The notes under the pieces are model-generated. The model worked only from the letters and a program-made list of their open reading frames with translations. It ran no database searches and was not told the origin of the DNA. From an uncultured Clostridia bacterium (GTDB lineage: Bacteria > Bacillota > Clostridia > Oscillospirales > Acutalibacteraceae): a stretch of DNA of 10,050 bases. Positions 1-6,978 of this stretch are shown in pieces (within the stretch, counting starts at the first letter, position 1; the number at the start of each line of letters is the position of its first letter). Location of the stretch: positions 1 through 10,050 of the forward strand of contig CAMJHI010000058.1 of the NCBI GenBank assembly GCA_946405475.1, given 5' to 3'. Made by a program: the position numbers and the translations under genes.

Positions 1-1
1 G

Positions 2-184
2 CTCTGCCTGCACACCGGCGGCACCACGCTCGAGGAACGCATCGACGATATTGAAACCCGTAAGGGCACGCATTTCAATTCAAAGTATCACCGCGAAACC
101 GCCATGGCGCAAAAGGCGGCGCTCGAACAGAGATTGGGTCATTCCATATATGATTTTTATCCAAAACTGAAAGGGGAATCAGCC
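2..184 (+). CDS. Partial coding frame entering from the left edge, unidentified, in frame with pncA
   Basis: This frame is open from the first complete codon to the nicotinamidase start and has no stop codon before it. The first part, about positions 2-130, looks coding: about 72% of third codon positions are G or C, the peptide is mixed and protein-like (for example HTGGTTLEERIDDIETR), and the other two frames hit stops (52-54 and 151-153 in one, 168-170 in the other) or read as low-quality peptide. From about 131 to 184 third-position G/C falls to roughly 28%, which looks more like a linker or intergenic DNA. It is therefore either the C-terminal end of an upstream domain fused to nicotinamidase, or the end of a separate upstream gene whose stop codon has been lost. 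I do not recognise the family. The protein starts outside the window. Confidence 0.45.
170..176 (+). promoter_or_regulatory. Ribosome binding site supporting the GTG start of pncA
   Basis: AAAGGGG lies eight bases before the GTG at 185. It supports an internal start at the point where the nicotinamidase fold normally begins, even though the reading frame is open further upstream. This site decides between a 174-residue stand-alone enzyme and a longer fusion. Confidence 0.6.
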
Positions 185-709
185 GTGAAAAAGATCCTTG
201 TTGTGGTCGACATGCAAAAGGATTTTGTCGATGGCGCGCTGGGCAGCAAGGAGGCTGTCGCCATCGTTCCGGCCGTTGCCGAAAAAATCCGTGCGTTTGA
301 CGGTGACATTTTCGTCACCTATGACACGCATTTTGAAAACTACATGGATTCCGCCGAAGGCAAAAAGCTGCCCGTGCCGCACTGCATCAAGGGCACGCCC
401 GGCTGGGAATTGAACGCCGACGTGGCGGCCGCGCTGGCCGAAAAGAAATATACGCCCGTGGAAAAGCTCACCTTCGGTTCCGTCGATCTGCCCGGTCTGG
501 TCAAAGAGGCGACAGGGGAGGATGCTTTTTCGATCGAGCTGATCGGCCTTTGCACGGATATCTGCGTGGTGTCCAACGCTTTGCTGCTCAAAGCGAGCTT
601 CCCCGAAGCGCCCATTTCCGTGGACGCAGCCTGCTGCGCCGGGGTCACGCCCGCCAAGCATGAGGCGGCGCTCGAAACCATGAGAAGCTGCCAGATCGAT
701 ATCATCTGA
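185..709 (+). CDS. pncA: Nicotinamidase (isochorismatase-like cysteine hydrolase)
   Basis: Cytosolic enzyme that hydrolyses nicotinamide to nicotinate and ammonia, the first step of Preiss-Handler NAD salvage. Counting from the GTG start, the 174-residue protein has the expected catalytic triad: D9 in VVVDMQKDF, K94 in VEKLTFGS and C127 in the family signature GLCTDICVVSNAL. Probable metal ligands are D47 and H49 (YDTHFE) and H66 (PVPHCIKGTPGW). The length is normal for the family. GTG 185 is chosen because the family usually begins with this first beta strand and AAAGGGG lies eight bases upstream; an in-frame ATG at 104 and the open frame to the left edge leave a longer protein possible. nadE begins 21 bases downstream, so the two are probably co-transcribed. 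Isochorismatase-fold enzymes act on several substrates, but the NAD gene context makes nicotinamide the best call. Confidence 0.9.
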   Translation: MKKILVVVDMQKDFVDGALGSKEAVAIVPAVAEKIRAFDGDIFVTYDTHFENYMDSAEGKKLPVPHCIKGTPGWELNADVAAALAEKKYTPVEKLTFGSVDLPGLVKEATGEDAFSIELIGLCTDICVVSNALLLKASFPEAPISVDAACCAGVTPAKHEAALETMRSCQIDII

Positions 710-730
710 ATCAAACTGTGGAGGTGCAAT

Positions 731-1465
731 ATGTATACGTTCAACGCCGAAAAAACAAAAAATGAATGCGTGCAGTGGATCCGGGATTTCTTTGAAGTCA
801 ACGGCCCCGGCTGCAACGCCGTGGTCGGCATTTCCGGCGGGAAAGACAGTTCCATCGTCGCCGCGCTGTGCGTGGAGGCGCTCGGCAAAGACCGCGTCAT
901 CGGCGTGCTCATGCCCAACGGCGAGCAGGCGGATATCGACATGGCCAAGCTGCTTGTCGAGCATCTGGGCATCCGGCACTACATCGTCAACATCAAGGAC
1001 GCTGTGGACGGTCTGACAAAGAGCATCCCCTTCGAGCTTTCCAAACAGAGCCGCGAGAATCTGCCGCCGCGCATCCGCATGGCGACGCTCTACGCCGTGT
1101 CGCAGAGCAACAACGGCCGTGTGGCGAACACCTGCAACCTGTCTGAGGACTGGGTCGGCTACGCCACCCGCTATGGCGACAGCGTGGGCGATTTCAGCCC
1201 GTGCTCCAACCTGACCGTGCAGGAAATGAAGCAGATCGGCCGCCTGCTCGGGCTGCCCGCCGTGCTGGTCGACAAGGTGCCCATCGACGGCCTTTGCGGC
1301 AAAACGGATGAAGACAACCTCGGCTTCACCTATGCCGAGCTCGACCGTTATATCCGCGAGGGCGTGATCGAGGATCAGGCCAAAAAAGAAAGGATCGACC
1401 GCCTGCATAAGATCAACGCGTTCAAGCTGCAGCTCATGCCGTCGTTCGACCCGAAAATCGGCTGA
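731..1465 (+). CDS. nadE: NAD+ synthetase, ammonia-dependent type
   Basis: Final step of NAD synthesis: ATP-dependent amidation of nicotinate adenine dinucleotide. The 244-residue protein is an N-type ATP pyrophosphatase. SGGKDSS at residues 35-41 is the pyrophosphate-binding P-loop. NTCNLSE at 133-139 followed by DWVGYATRYGD and DFSP forms the region around the second substrate site. KTDEDNLG at 191-198 with FTYAELDRYI is the usual C-terminal NadE signature. There is no N-terminal nitrilase-like glutaminase domain, so free ammonia should be the nitrogen donor, although a partner glutaminase cannot be excluded. GGAGGT at 720-725, five bases before the ATG, fixes the start. It lies between pncA and pncB with gaps of 21 and 24 bases, consistent with one operon for nicotinamide-to-NAD conversion. 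Confidence 0.95.
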   Translation: MYTFNAEKTKNECVQWIRDFFEVNGPGCNAVVGISGGKDSSIVAALCVEALGKDRVIGVLMPNGEQADIDMAKLLVEHLGIRHYIVNIKDAVDGLTKSIPFELSKQSRENLPPRIRMATLYAVSQSNNGRVANTCNLSEDWVGYATRYGDSVGDFSPCSNLTVQEMKQIGRLLGLPAVLVDKVPIDGLCGKTDEDNLGFTYAELDRYIREGVIEDQAKKERIDRLHKINAFKLQLMPSFDPKIG

Positions 1466-1489
1466 AATTGAAAGAAAGGAACCAATAAC

Positions 1490-2689
1490 ATGAAACTGGA
1501 ACCCATCGTTGTGTCGCTGCTCGACACGGATCTTTACAAGTTCAACATGGATCAGGTCATTTTCCACAAGCACACCGACCTTTGCGGCCAGTATTATTTC
1601 AAGTGCCGCAACGAGGGCATCGTGTTCACGCCGGAAATGGCTGAGGAGATCAAAGCGCAGGTCGATCATCTCTGCTCGCTGCGCTTCACGAAAGAGGAGC
1701 TTGACTATCTGCGCTCCATCCGCTTTATCAAAAACGACTACGTGGAATTTTTGCGCCTGTGGCACCCGATCCGCGACTATGTGTCGATCGAGCTGAGCGA
1801 GGCGGGCGAGCTGTCCGTTGTGGTCGATGGCCCGCTGTTTTCCGCGATGCAGTTTGAGATCTATCTGCTGGAGATCATCAACGAGGTTTATTTCCGCATG
1901 GCGTTCGATTATGAAACGCTGCGCAAATCCGCCGAGGAACGGCTTGACGTCAAGATCAAGGCGCTCAACGACGGTACTTACACCTTCAAGTTTGCCGAAT
2001 TCGGCTGCCGCCGCCGTCTGTCCCGCGAATGGGAGGACGTTGTCGTGCGCCGTCTGGTCACCGAAACCAAGAGCTGCGTGGGTACCTCCAACGTCTACCT
2101 TGCCATGAAATACAACGTCACGCCCATCGGCACCTATGCGCATGAGTTCGTGCAGATGTATCAGGGCATCGATTCCATTCCGCTGGCCTACACCAACCAT
2201 TACGCCATGAAGGACTGGTACGCCGAATACGACGGCGACAACGGCACGGCGCTCACCGACACGGTGACGACCGATCTGTTCCTGCTGGATTTCAACCGTT
2301 CCAACGTCAACAACTATTCCGGCGTGCGGCACGACAGCGGCGACCCGTATGCGTGGGGCGAAAAGATCATTGCACACTATAAAAAGTACGGCGTCGACCC
2401 CAAAACGAAGCTGCTGCTGTTCAGCGACAGCCTTGACTTTGACCGCGCCCAGAAGCTCTATGAATATTTCTGCGACAAAACGAAGGTTTCCTTCGGCATC
2501 GGCACGTTCGTTTCCAACGACACGTGCGAAAGCGCGCTGAACATCGTCATCAAGCTCCAGTACGTCAACGGTCGCCCGGTCGCCAAGCTTTCCGACACGC
2601 CCGGCAAGGCCATGTGCCGCGACGCGGATTATCTGGAATATCTCAAGCGTTCCGTCGCGTTCCGCATCGACAGAGAAAAAGTCAGATGA
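1490..2689 (+). CDS. pncB: Nicotinate phosphoribosyltransferase
   Basis: Converts nicotinate and phosphoribosyl pyrophosphate to nicotinate mononucleotide, with ATP hydrolysis driving the reaction in this family. The 399-residue length fits bacterial PncB. Visible family motifs are the N-terminal LLDTDLYKFNMDQ (residues 10-22), VGTSNVYLAMKY (197-208), PIGTYAHEF (212-220) with H218 at the position of the phosphorylated active-site histidine, SGVRHDSGDPYAWGEK (277-292) contributing to the phosphoribosyl site, LLFSDSLDFDRA (309-320) and FGIGTFVSND (335-344). AAAGGA lies nine bases before the ATG. The last codons overlap the next gene by ATGA. It sits between NadE and a phosphoesterase, completing the nicotinamide to nicotinate to mononucleotide part of salvage; the adenylyltransferase step (NadD) is not encoded in the window. 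Confidence 0.96.
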   Translation: MKLEPIVVSLLDTDLYKFNMDQVIFHKHTDLCGQYYFKCRNEGIVFTPEMAEEIKAQVDHLCSLRFTKEELDYLRSIRFIKNDYVEFLRLWHPIRDYVSIELSEAGELSVVVDGPLFSAMQFEIYLLEIINEVYFRMAFDYETLRKSAEERLDVKIKALNDGTYTFKFAEFGCRRRLSREWEDVVVRRLVTETKSCVGTSNVYLAMKYNVTPIGTYAHEFVQMYQGIDSIPLAYTNHYAMKDWYAEYDGDNGTALTDTVTTDLFLLDFNRSNVNNYSGVRHDSGDPYAWGEKIIAHYKKYGVDPKTKLLLFSDSLDFDRAQKLYEYFCDKTKVSFGIGTFVSNDTCESALNIVIKLQYVNGRPVAKLSDTPGKAMCRDADYLEYLKRSVAFRIDREKVR

Positions 2690-3204
2690 AGACCTTTTTC
2701 ATTGCCGATACGCATTTCGGCGAAAGCAGCATCCTGCGTTACGAAAACCGACCGTTTTCCGGTGTGGATGACATGAACGAGGCGCTTATCGCGCGCTGGA
2801 ATGCGGCTGTTCAGCCGGACGACGTCGTCTATCACCTTGGCGATTTCGGCGCCGACGGCGCGGAATCCGAAACGCTGAACCGGCTCAACGGTATCAAGTA
2901 CCTGATCAAAGGCAATCACGATCTCAAAAGCAACGGCGAATACCGCGCGTTCGGCTTTGCCGAGGTTTACGATCACCCGATCCTGCTCGACAGCTTCTGG
3001 ATACTTTCCCATGAGCCGCTTTACGTTAACACGAACATGCCCTACGCCAATCTGTTCGGTCACGTTCACGCTTCGCCCGCTTACCGGGATTACAGCCCGC
3101 AGCACGTTTGTGTGTCGGTCGAACGCATCGGCTACGCGCCGATCGATTTCGACACGGTCAGGCGCATGATCAAAGAAGCGGCGAATCGATCAAAAACGGA
3201 ATAA
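2686..3204 (+). CDS. Small cytosolic metallophosphoesterase, COG4186-like
   Basis: The 172-residue calcineurin-like phosphoesterase has all the dimetal motifs in order: D8 and H10 in ADTHFG, D53 in LGDFG, N77-H78-D79 in KGNHD, H109 in SHEP and H126/H128 in GHVH. Size and the opening (MKTFFIADTHFGE, then RYENRPF) match the short predicted phosphoesterases of COG4186. It has no signal peptide or membrane segment. The ATG at 2686 overlaps the pncB stop (ATGA), and no strong ribosome binding site precedes it, so it is probably translated by coupling to pncB. An in-frame open stretch runs back to 2524 inside pncB but is a shadow. The substrate is unknown. Co-translation with pncB suggests, but does not show, a housekeeping role in pyridine nucleotide or phosphate-ester turnover. 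A terminator follows directly. Confidence 0.9.
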   Translation: MKTFFIADTHFGESSILRYENRPFSGVDDMNEALIARWNAAVQPDDVVYHLGDFGADGAESETLNRLNGIKYLIKGNHDLKSNGEYRAFGFAEVYDHPILLDSFWILSHEPLYVNTNMPYANLFGHVHASPAYRDYSPQHVCVSVERIGYAPIDFDTVRRMIKEAANRSKTE

Positions 3205-3213
3205 CTCGCTTTG

Positions 3214-3242
3214 CCCCCGGTCAAATGCCGGGGGTTATTTCT
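3214..3242 (+). terminator. Rho-independent terminator of the NAD salvage operon
   Basis: CCCCCGG (3214-3220) pairs perfectly with CCGGGGG (3228-3234) around a seven-base loop, and is followed by the T-rich run TTATTTCTT. It starts nine bases after the metallophosphoesterase stop and separates the NAD unit from the exporter promoter. Confidence 0.85.
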
Positions 3243-3276
3243 TGCGTCAACCGGTCATTTTTTGTCTGCTTTTTTG

Positions 3277-3305
3277 TTGAGAAATCGACTCGTTTGTGCT
3301 ATAAT
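3277..3305 (+). promoter_or_regulatory. Sigma-A-type promoter with extended -10 for the exporter operon
   Basis: TTGAGA (3277-3282) and TATAAT (3300-3305) are separated by exactly 17 bases, and TG at 3297-3298 gives the extended -10 form TGCTATAAT. The surrounding DNA is locally T-rich against a GC-rich background. Transcription would start near 3311-3313, giving a leader of about 38 bases. This is the only near-consensus promoter I see in the window. Confidence 0.85.
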
Positions 3306-3325
3306 AACGCAGTTAAAAGCCATTG

Positions 3326-3338
3326 TTCCTGACAGGAA
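3326..3338. promoter_or_regulatory. Palindrome in the exporter leader, candidate operator
   Basis: TTCCTG-A-CAGGAA is a perfect dyad with a one-base centre, about 15-27 bases after the predicted transcription start. It overlaps the ribosome binding site AGGAAGGG (3334-3341) of the first exporter gene. A second nested dyad, GTTCC (3325-3329) with GGAAC (3340-3344), could pair in RNA and hide the same site. The position suits a repressor operator or a small translational hairpin. No regulator gene lies nearby, so the cognate protein is unknown. This is inference from symmetry and position only. Confidence 0.4.
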
Positions 3339-3349
3339 GGGAACGCATT

Positions 3350-5068
3350 ATGTTGAAGTATCTCAAAAAATACTGGGTGTTTTGTATCCTTGCGCCGCTG
3401 TTTATGGTGGGGGAGGTCTCGATGGATCTGTGGCAGCCCGATCTGATGGCGAAGATCGTCGATCAGGGCGTGCTGCAAAGTGATTTTTCACTCATCGTCA
3501 GGGTCGGCGTGCAGATGATCCTCTGCGTGCTCGCGGGCGGCACCTTCGGCGTCGTCTGCGGCGTGTTCGCCAACATCGCCGCGCAGGGCTTCGGCAACGA
3601 CCTGCGCAAGGATCTGTTCGGTCACATCATGTCCCTTTCGTTTGAACAGACCGACCGCTTTTCCACCGGTTCGCTCATCACGCGCCTTTCCAACGACGTC
3701 ACGCAGGTGCAGAACATGGTTGGTCTCGCCATCCGCGGGCTGGTGCGAAACGGCGTGATGTTTTTCGGCGGCGTGTTCATGCTCTGGCGTCAGTCGCCGC
3801 GCTTTTCGCTCGTGGCGGCGTGCGGCATGCCGTTCCTCATTCTGCTCATCGTGTTCTTCCTGCGCAAAGCCTCGCCCTTGTTCCGCACGGTGCAGGAAAA
3901 GCTCGACGGCGTGAACCACGTCATGCAGGAGGACGTTGCGGGCGCGCGCGTTGTGAAAGCCTACGTCAAAGAAGATTATGAGCTGGATCGGTTCGACCGC
4001 GCCAACGACGCCCTGTGCCGGCAAAACCTGCGCGTGATGACGCTGCTGGCATTCCTCGGCCCCGGCATGAACATCATCATGAACCTTTGCGTCGTCGGCG
4101 TGATCGTGGTCGGCGGCATCACGGTGAAAAACAACGGCGGCCTCACGCCCGGCAGCATCATGGCGGCCATCACGTATCTGACGCAGATCCTCGGCGGCTT
4201 CGGCTTTATGGCCATGATCTTCCAGTCCTTCACCCGCGCCAAGGCGTCGGCGGACCGGATCAACGAGGTGCTGGCAAGTCAGCCCAGCCTGACGGACGGC
4301 GCAGACACGCAGCCCGAAACGGCGCGCGGCACGGTGGAATTCCGTGACGTGAGCTTTGCCTATCCCGGCACCACGCAGAACGTGCTGGAGCACATCGACC
4401 TGACCGTGCGCCAGGGCGAAACGCTCGCCATCATCGGCGCGACCGGCAGCGGCAAATCCACGCTCATCGACCTGATCCCGCGGTTCTATGAAGCAACGTC
4501 GGGGGAAGTGCTGGTCGACGGCAAAAACGTGCGCGATTATCCGCTCAAGGCGCTGCGGAACAAAATTTCCGTTGTGATGCAGCGGGCGGAGCTTTATTCG
4601 CGTTCGCTCGAAGAAAACATCCGCTGGGGCGCGCCCGACGCAGCGCCCGAGCAGATCAAAGCCGCCGCGCAGACGGCGCAGGCGGACGATTACATTTGCG
4701 AAAAAGAATACGGCTATTACACGCCGGTGTCCGAGGGCGGCCATTCGCTGTCCGGCGGGCAGAAGCAGCGTGTGTCCGTGGCGCGCGCGATCCTGAAGCC
4801 GCATGAGATCCTGATTTTTGACGACGCCACCAGCGCGCTCGATCTGCGCACCGAAGCGGCGCTTTACAAGGCGCTTGACGAGCAGGATCCGTCCAGCACC
4901 AAAATCATTATTGCGCAGCGCATCGCCTCCATCCGCAAGGCGGATCGCATCATCGTGCTCGATAACGGCCGCATCGCAGCCGACGGCACGCATGAATCGC
5001 TGCTGGAAAGCTCGGAAATCTACCGTGACATCTACCTTTCCCAGCAAAAGGAAGGGGGCGCGGCGTAA
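3350..5068 (+). CDS. Heterodimeric ABC exporter, subunit with degenerate catalytic site
   Basis: The 572-residue half-transporter of the type IV (ABCB/MsbA-like) exporter fold has about six membrane segments (roughly residues 9-28, 46-72, 132-147, 153-171, 231-257, 266-292) and then a nucleotide-binding domain from about 327. The Walker A motif is GATGSGKST (363-371), the Q-loop glutamine is Q411 and the signature is a canonical LSGGQ (467-471). Walker B reads IFDDATSALD with D492 in place of the catalytic glutamate, and the H-loop histidine is replaced by Q523 (IIAQRIAS). These two changes mark the subunit that carries the low-activity ATP site, as in TM287 of TM287/288. ATG 3350 is preferred over an upstream in-frame TTG at 3323 because AGGAAGGG lies eight bases before it. 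The partner gene overlaps its stop by one base. The substrate cannot be told from sequence; drugs, peptides or lipids are all possible. Confidence 0.93.
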   Translation: MLKYLKKYWVFCILAPLFMVGEVSMDLWQPDLMAKIVDQGVLQSDFSLIVRVGVQMILCVLAGGTFGVVCGVFANIAAQGFGNDLRKDLFGHIMSLSFEQTDRFSTGSLITRLSNDVTQVQNMVGLAIRGLVRNGVMFFGGVFMLWRQSPRFSLVAACGMPFLILLIVFFLRKASPLFRTVQEKLDGVNHVMQEDVAGARVVKAYVKEDYELDRFDRANDALCRQNLRVMTLLAFLGPGMNIIMNLCVVGVIVVGGITVKNNGGLTPGSIMAAITYLTQILGGFGFMAMIFQSFTRAKASADRINEVLASQPSLTDGADTQPETARGTVEFRDVSFAYPGTTQNVLEHIDLTVRQGETLAIIGATGSGKSTLIDLIPRFYEATSGEVLVDGKNVRDYPLKALRNKISVVMQRAELYSRSLEENIRWGAPDAAPEQIKAAAQTAQADDYICEKEYGYYTPVSEGGHSLSGGQKQRVSVARAILKPHEILIFDDATSALDLRTEAALYKALDEQDPSSTKIIIAQRIASIRKADRIIVLDNGRIAADGTHESLLESSEIYRDIYLSQQKEGGAA

Positions 5069-6960
5069 TGGCAAACAAGCAGGACAGCCTGCCGAAAGGC
5101 TTTGAAAAACGACCCGATGAAAAACTGGCCGTCACGCGCGGCGACCTTAAGCAGGCCGTGGCGCAGACCGTCAATTTCCGACCCGGTCGGGGCGGACCCG
5201 GCCGCGGTCCGGCCGAAATCGAAAAGGCCGACAACATCAAAGGCACCGCGTCGCGCCTGCTGAAATATTTCAGCGGCGCCAAAAAGCAGCTGGCGGGGCT
5301 GATCGTGGCGGTTGTCGCCGTGACGCTTCTGTCGCTGGCCGCGCCCGCCATGCAGGGCAGAGCCATCGACAGCATCAAGGCGCATGATTGGTCACCGCTT
5401 TATCGCTGCGTGTTTCTGCTGCTCGGCATTTTTTTGGTGAACGTGGGCGCCAATCTGGCGCAGTCGCTCCTTGCGGCGCGCGTGAGCCAGAGCATCGTGC
5501 GGCGCATGCGCCACGATCTGTTCAAAAAAATCGACAATCTGCCGATTCCCTATCTGGATACGCATTCCAACGGCGACATCATGAGCCGCATGACCAACGA
5601 CGTGGAAAACGTGTCGAACACTGTGTCCCAGAGCCTTGGGTCGCTGGTGTCGGGCGTGCTCACGCTCATCGGCACGGTCACCATCATGTTCCTGTATTGC
5701 TGGCAGCTTACGCTCATCACCATGGTTTCGGTGCTGCTCACCGTGCTGGTCACGAAAAAAATGTCGGACGTCATGCGCAAGGTCTACCGCAAGCGTTCGG
5801 CGCTGTTAGGTCAGCTCAACGGCCATTCCGAAGAAATGATCACCGGCTACCGTTCCATCGTGGCCTACAATAAGCAGGACGACGTCACGCGTGAATTTGA
5901 AACGACCTCCGACGAATTGGCGAAGGTGAGTGTCAAGGCGGAAATTCTCGGCGGCTCGATGGGGCCGATCATGAACTGCATTTCCAACATCGGCTTTGTC
6001 ATCGTGGCGGCGTTCGGCGGCTATTTTGCCTACACGGGGCTGATCACCATCGGCACCATTTCAGCGTTTATCATCTACGCCAAGCAGTTTTCCCGCCCGA
6101 TCAACGAGATCGCGCAGCTCTACGGCACCATTCAGACCGCCATCGCCGGCGCGGAGCGCGTGTTTGCGCTGATGGATCACCCGGATGAGGACAACAGCGG
6201 CGATCAGCCGCTGAAAGAGACAAGGGGCGAGATCTCGTTCCGCCACGTCAACTTTTCCTATATCCCGGGCAAGCAGGTGTTGTACGACTTCAATCTGGAC
6301 ATCAAGCCCGGGCAGAAGATCGCCCTTGTGGGCGCAACCGGCAGCGGCAAGACCACGGTGGTCAATCTGCTCATGCGGTTCTATCCCCTCGATTCGGGCG
6401 AGATTCTGATCGACGGCGTGAATATCAACGACATCAAACGCGACGAGCTGCGCCATAACACGGCGATCGTGCTGCAGGATACCTTCCTGTATTCCGACAC
6501 CATCGGCGGCAACATCAAATACGCCGACCGGAACGCCTCGGATGAGCGCATGAAAAACGCCGCGAAAATGAGCAACATTTCGCGCTTTATCGAGCGGCAG
6601 CCAGACGGGTACGACACCTTCCTGTCTCACGCGGGCGAAAGCCTGTCGCACGGTCAGCGGCAGCTTTTGGCCATTGCGCGCGCGGTGCTGGCCGATCCGA
6701 AGATCCTCATTCTTGACGAAGCGACCAGCTCGGTCGATACGCGCACCGAAAAGAAGATTCAGGACGCGATGGTGAACCTGATGAAAAACCGCACCAGCGT
6801 TATCATCGCGCACCGGCTTTCCACCGTGCGCGACGCTGACCGGATCGTGGTCATGGATCACGGCCGCGTGGTCGAAACCGGCAGCCACGACGAGCTGCTG
6901 GCGCAAAACGGCGTTTACAGCGCGCTGTATCAGACGCAGTTTGAAGGCAAGGCAATCTGA
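5068..6960 (+). CDS. Heterodimeric ABC exporter, subunit with catalytic Walker B glutamate
   Basis: The 630-residue partner of the preceding half-transporter starts in a TAATG overlap, with GGAAGGGGG just upstream. It opens with a cytosolic tail of about 60-70 residues containing a Gly/Arg/Pro-rich patch (37-48), then about six membrane segments (from about 75 to about 345) and a nucleotide-binding domain from about 388. Its site residues are intact: Walker A GATGSGKTT (422-430), Q470, Walker B LILDEATSSVD with E551, and H582 in IIAHRLST. Its signature is altered to LSHGQ (526-530), with H528 for the usual glycine. This complements the other subunit: its own Walker motifs plus the partner LSGGQ make the working ATP site, and its LSHGQ faces the degenerate one. 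The start is 18 bases ahead of a complete-looking HD gene. The transported substrate is unknown. Confidence 0.94.
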   Translation: MANKQDSLPKGFEKRPDEKLAVTRGDLKQAVAQTVNFRPGRGGPGRGPAEIEKADNIKGTASRLLKYFSGAKKQLAGLIVAVVAVTLLSLAAPAMQGRAIDSIKAHDWSPLYRCVFLLLGIFLVNVGANLAQSLLAARVSQSIVRRMRHDLFKKIDNLPIPYLDTHSNGDIMSRMTNDVENVSNTVSQSLGSLVSGVLTLIGTVTIMFLYCWQLTLITMVSVLLTVLVTKKMSDVMRKVYRKRSALLGQLNGHSEEMITGYRSIVAYNKQDDVTREFETTSDELAKVSVKAEILGGSMGPIMNCISNIGFVIVAAFGGYFAYTGLITIGTISAFIIYAKQFSRPINEIAQLYGTIQTAIAGAERVFALMDHPDEDNSGDQPLKETRGEISFRHVNFSYIPGKQVLYDFNLDIKPGQKIALVGATGSGKTTVVNLLMRFYPLDSGEILIDGVNINDIKRDELRHNTAIVLQDTFLYSDTIGGNIKYADRNASDERMKNAAKMSNISRFIERQPDGYDTFLSHAGESLSHGQRQLLAIARAVLADPKILILDEATSSVDTRTEKKIQDAMVNLMKNRTSVIIAHRLSTVRDADRIVVMDHGRVVETGSHDELLAQNGVYSALYQTQFEGKAI

Positions 6961-6978
6961 CAAAAAGGAGATAGTAAG

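Noticed and set aside
179..2377. A 732-codon open frame on the - strand opposite pncA, nadE and pncB
   Set aside because: It is an antisense shadow: three well-identified enzymes occupy the + strand, the peptide is rich in H, V, D and R as expected for the complement of GC-rich codons, and no plausible ribosome binding site or family motif is visible.
2524..2685. In-frame extension of the small metallophosphoesterase into pncB
   Set aside because: The added peptide is an arginine- and histidine-rich shadow of pncB codons; the ATGA overlap start at 2686 gives the normal family N-terminus MKTFFIADTHF.
3323..3349. A TTG start adding nine residues to the first exporter subunit
   Set aside because: It lies only about 11 bases after the predicted transcription start with no ribosome binding site before it, whereas ATG 3350 has AGGAAGGG at ideal spacing and the protein aligns from MLKYLKKY.
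3488..5074. A 528-codon open frame on the - strand opposite the first exporter gene
   Set aside because: Same cause as above: antisense to a clear ABC half-transporter, with a compositionally biased peptide and no recognisable domain.
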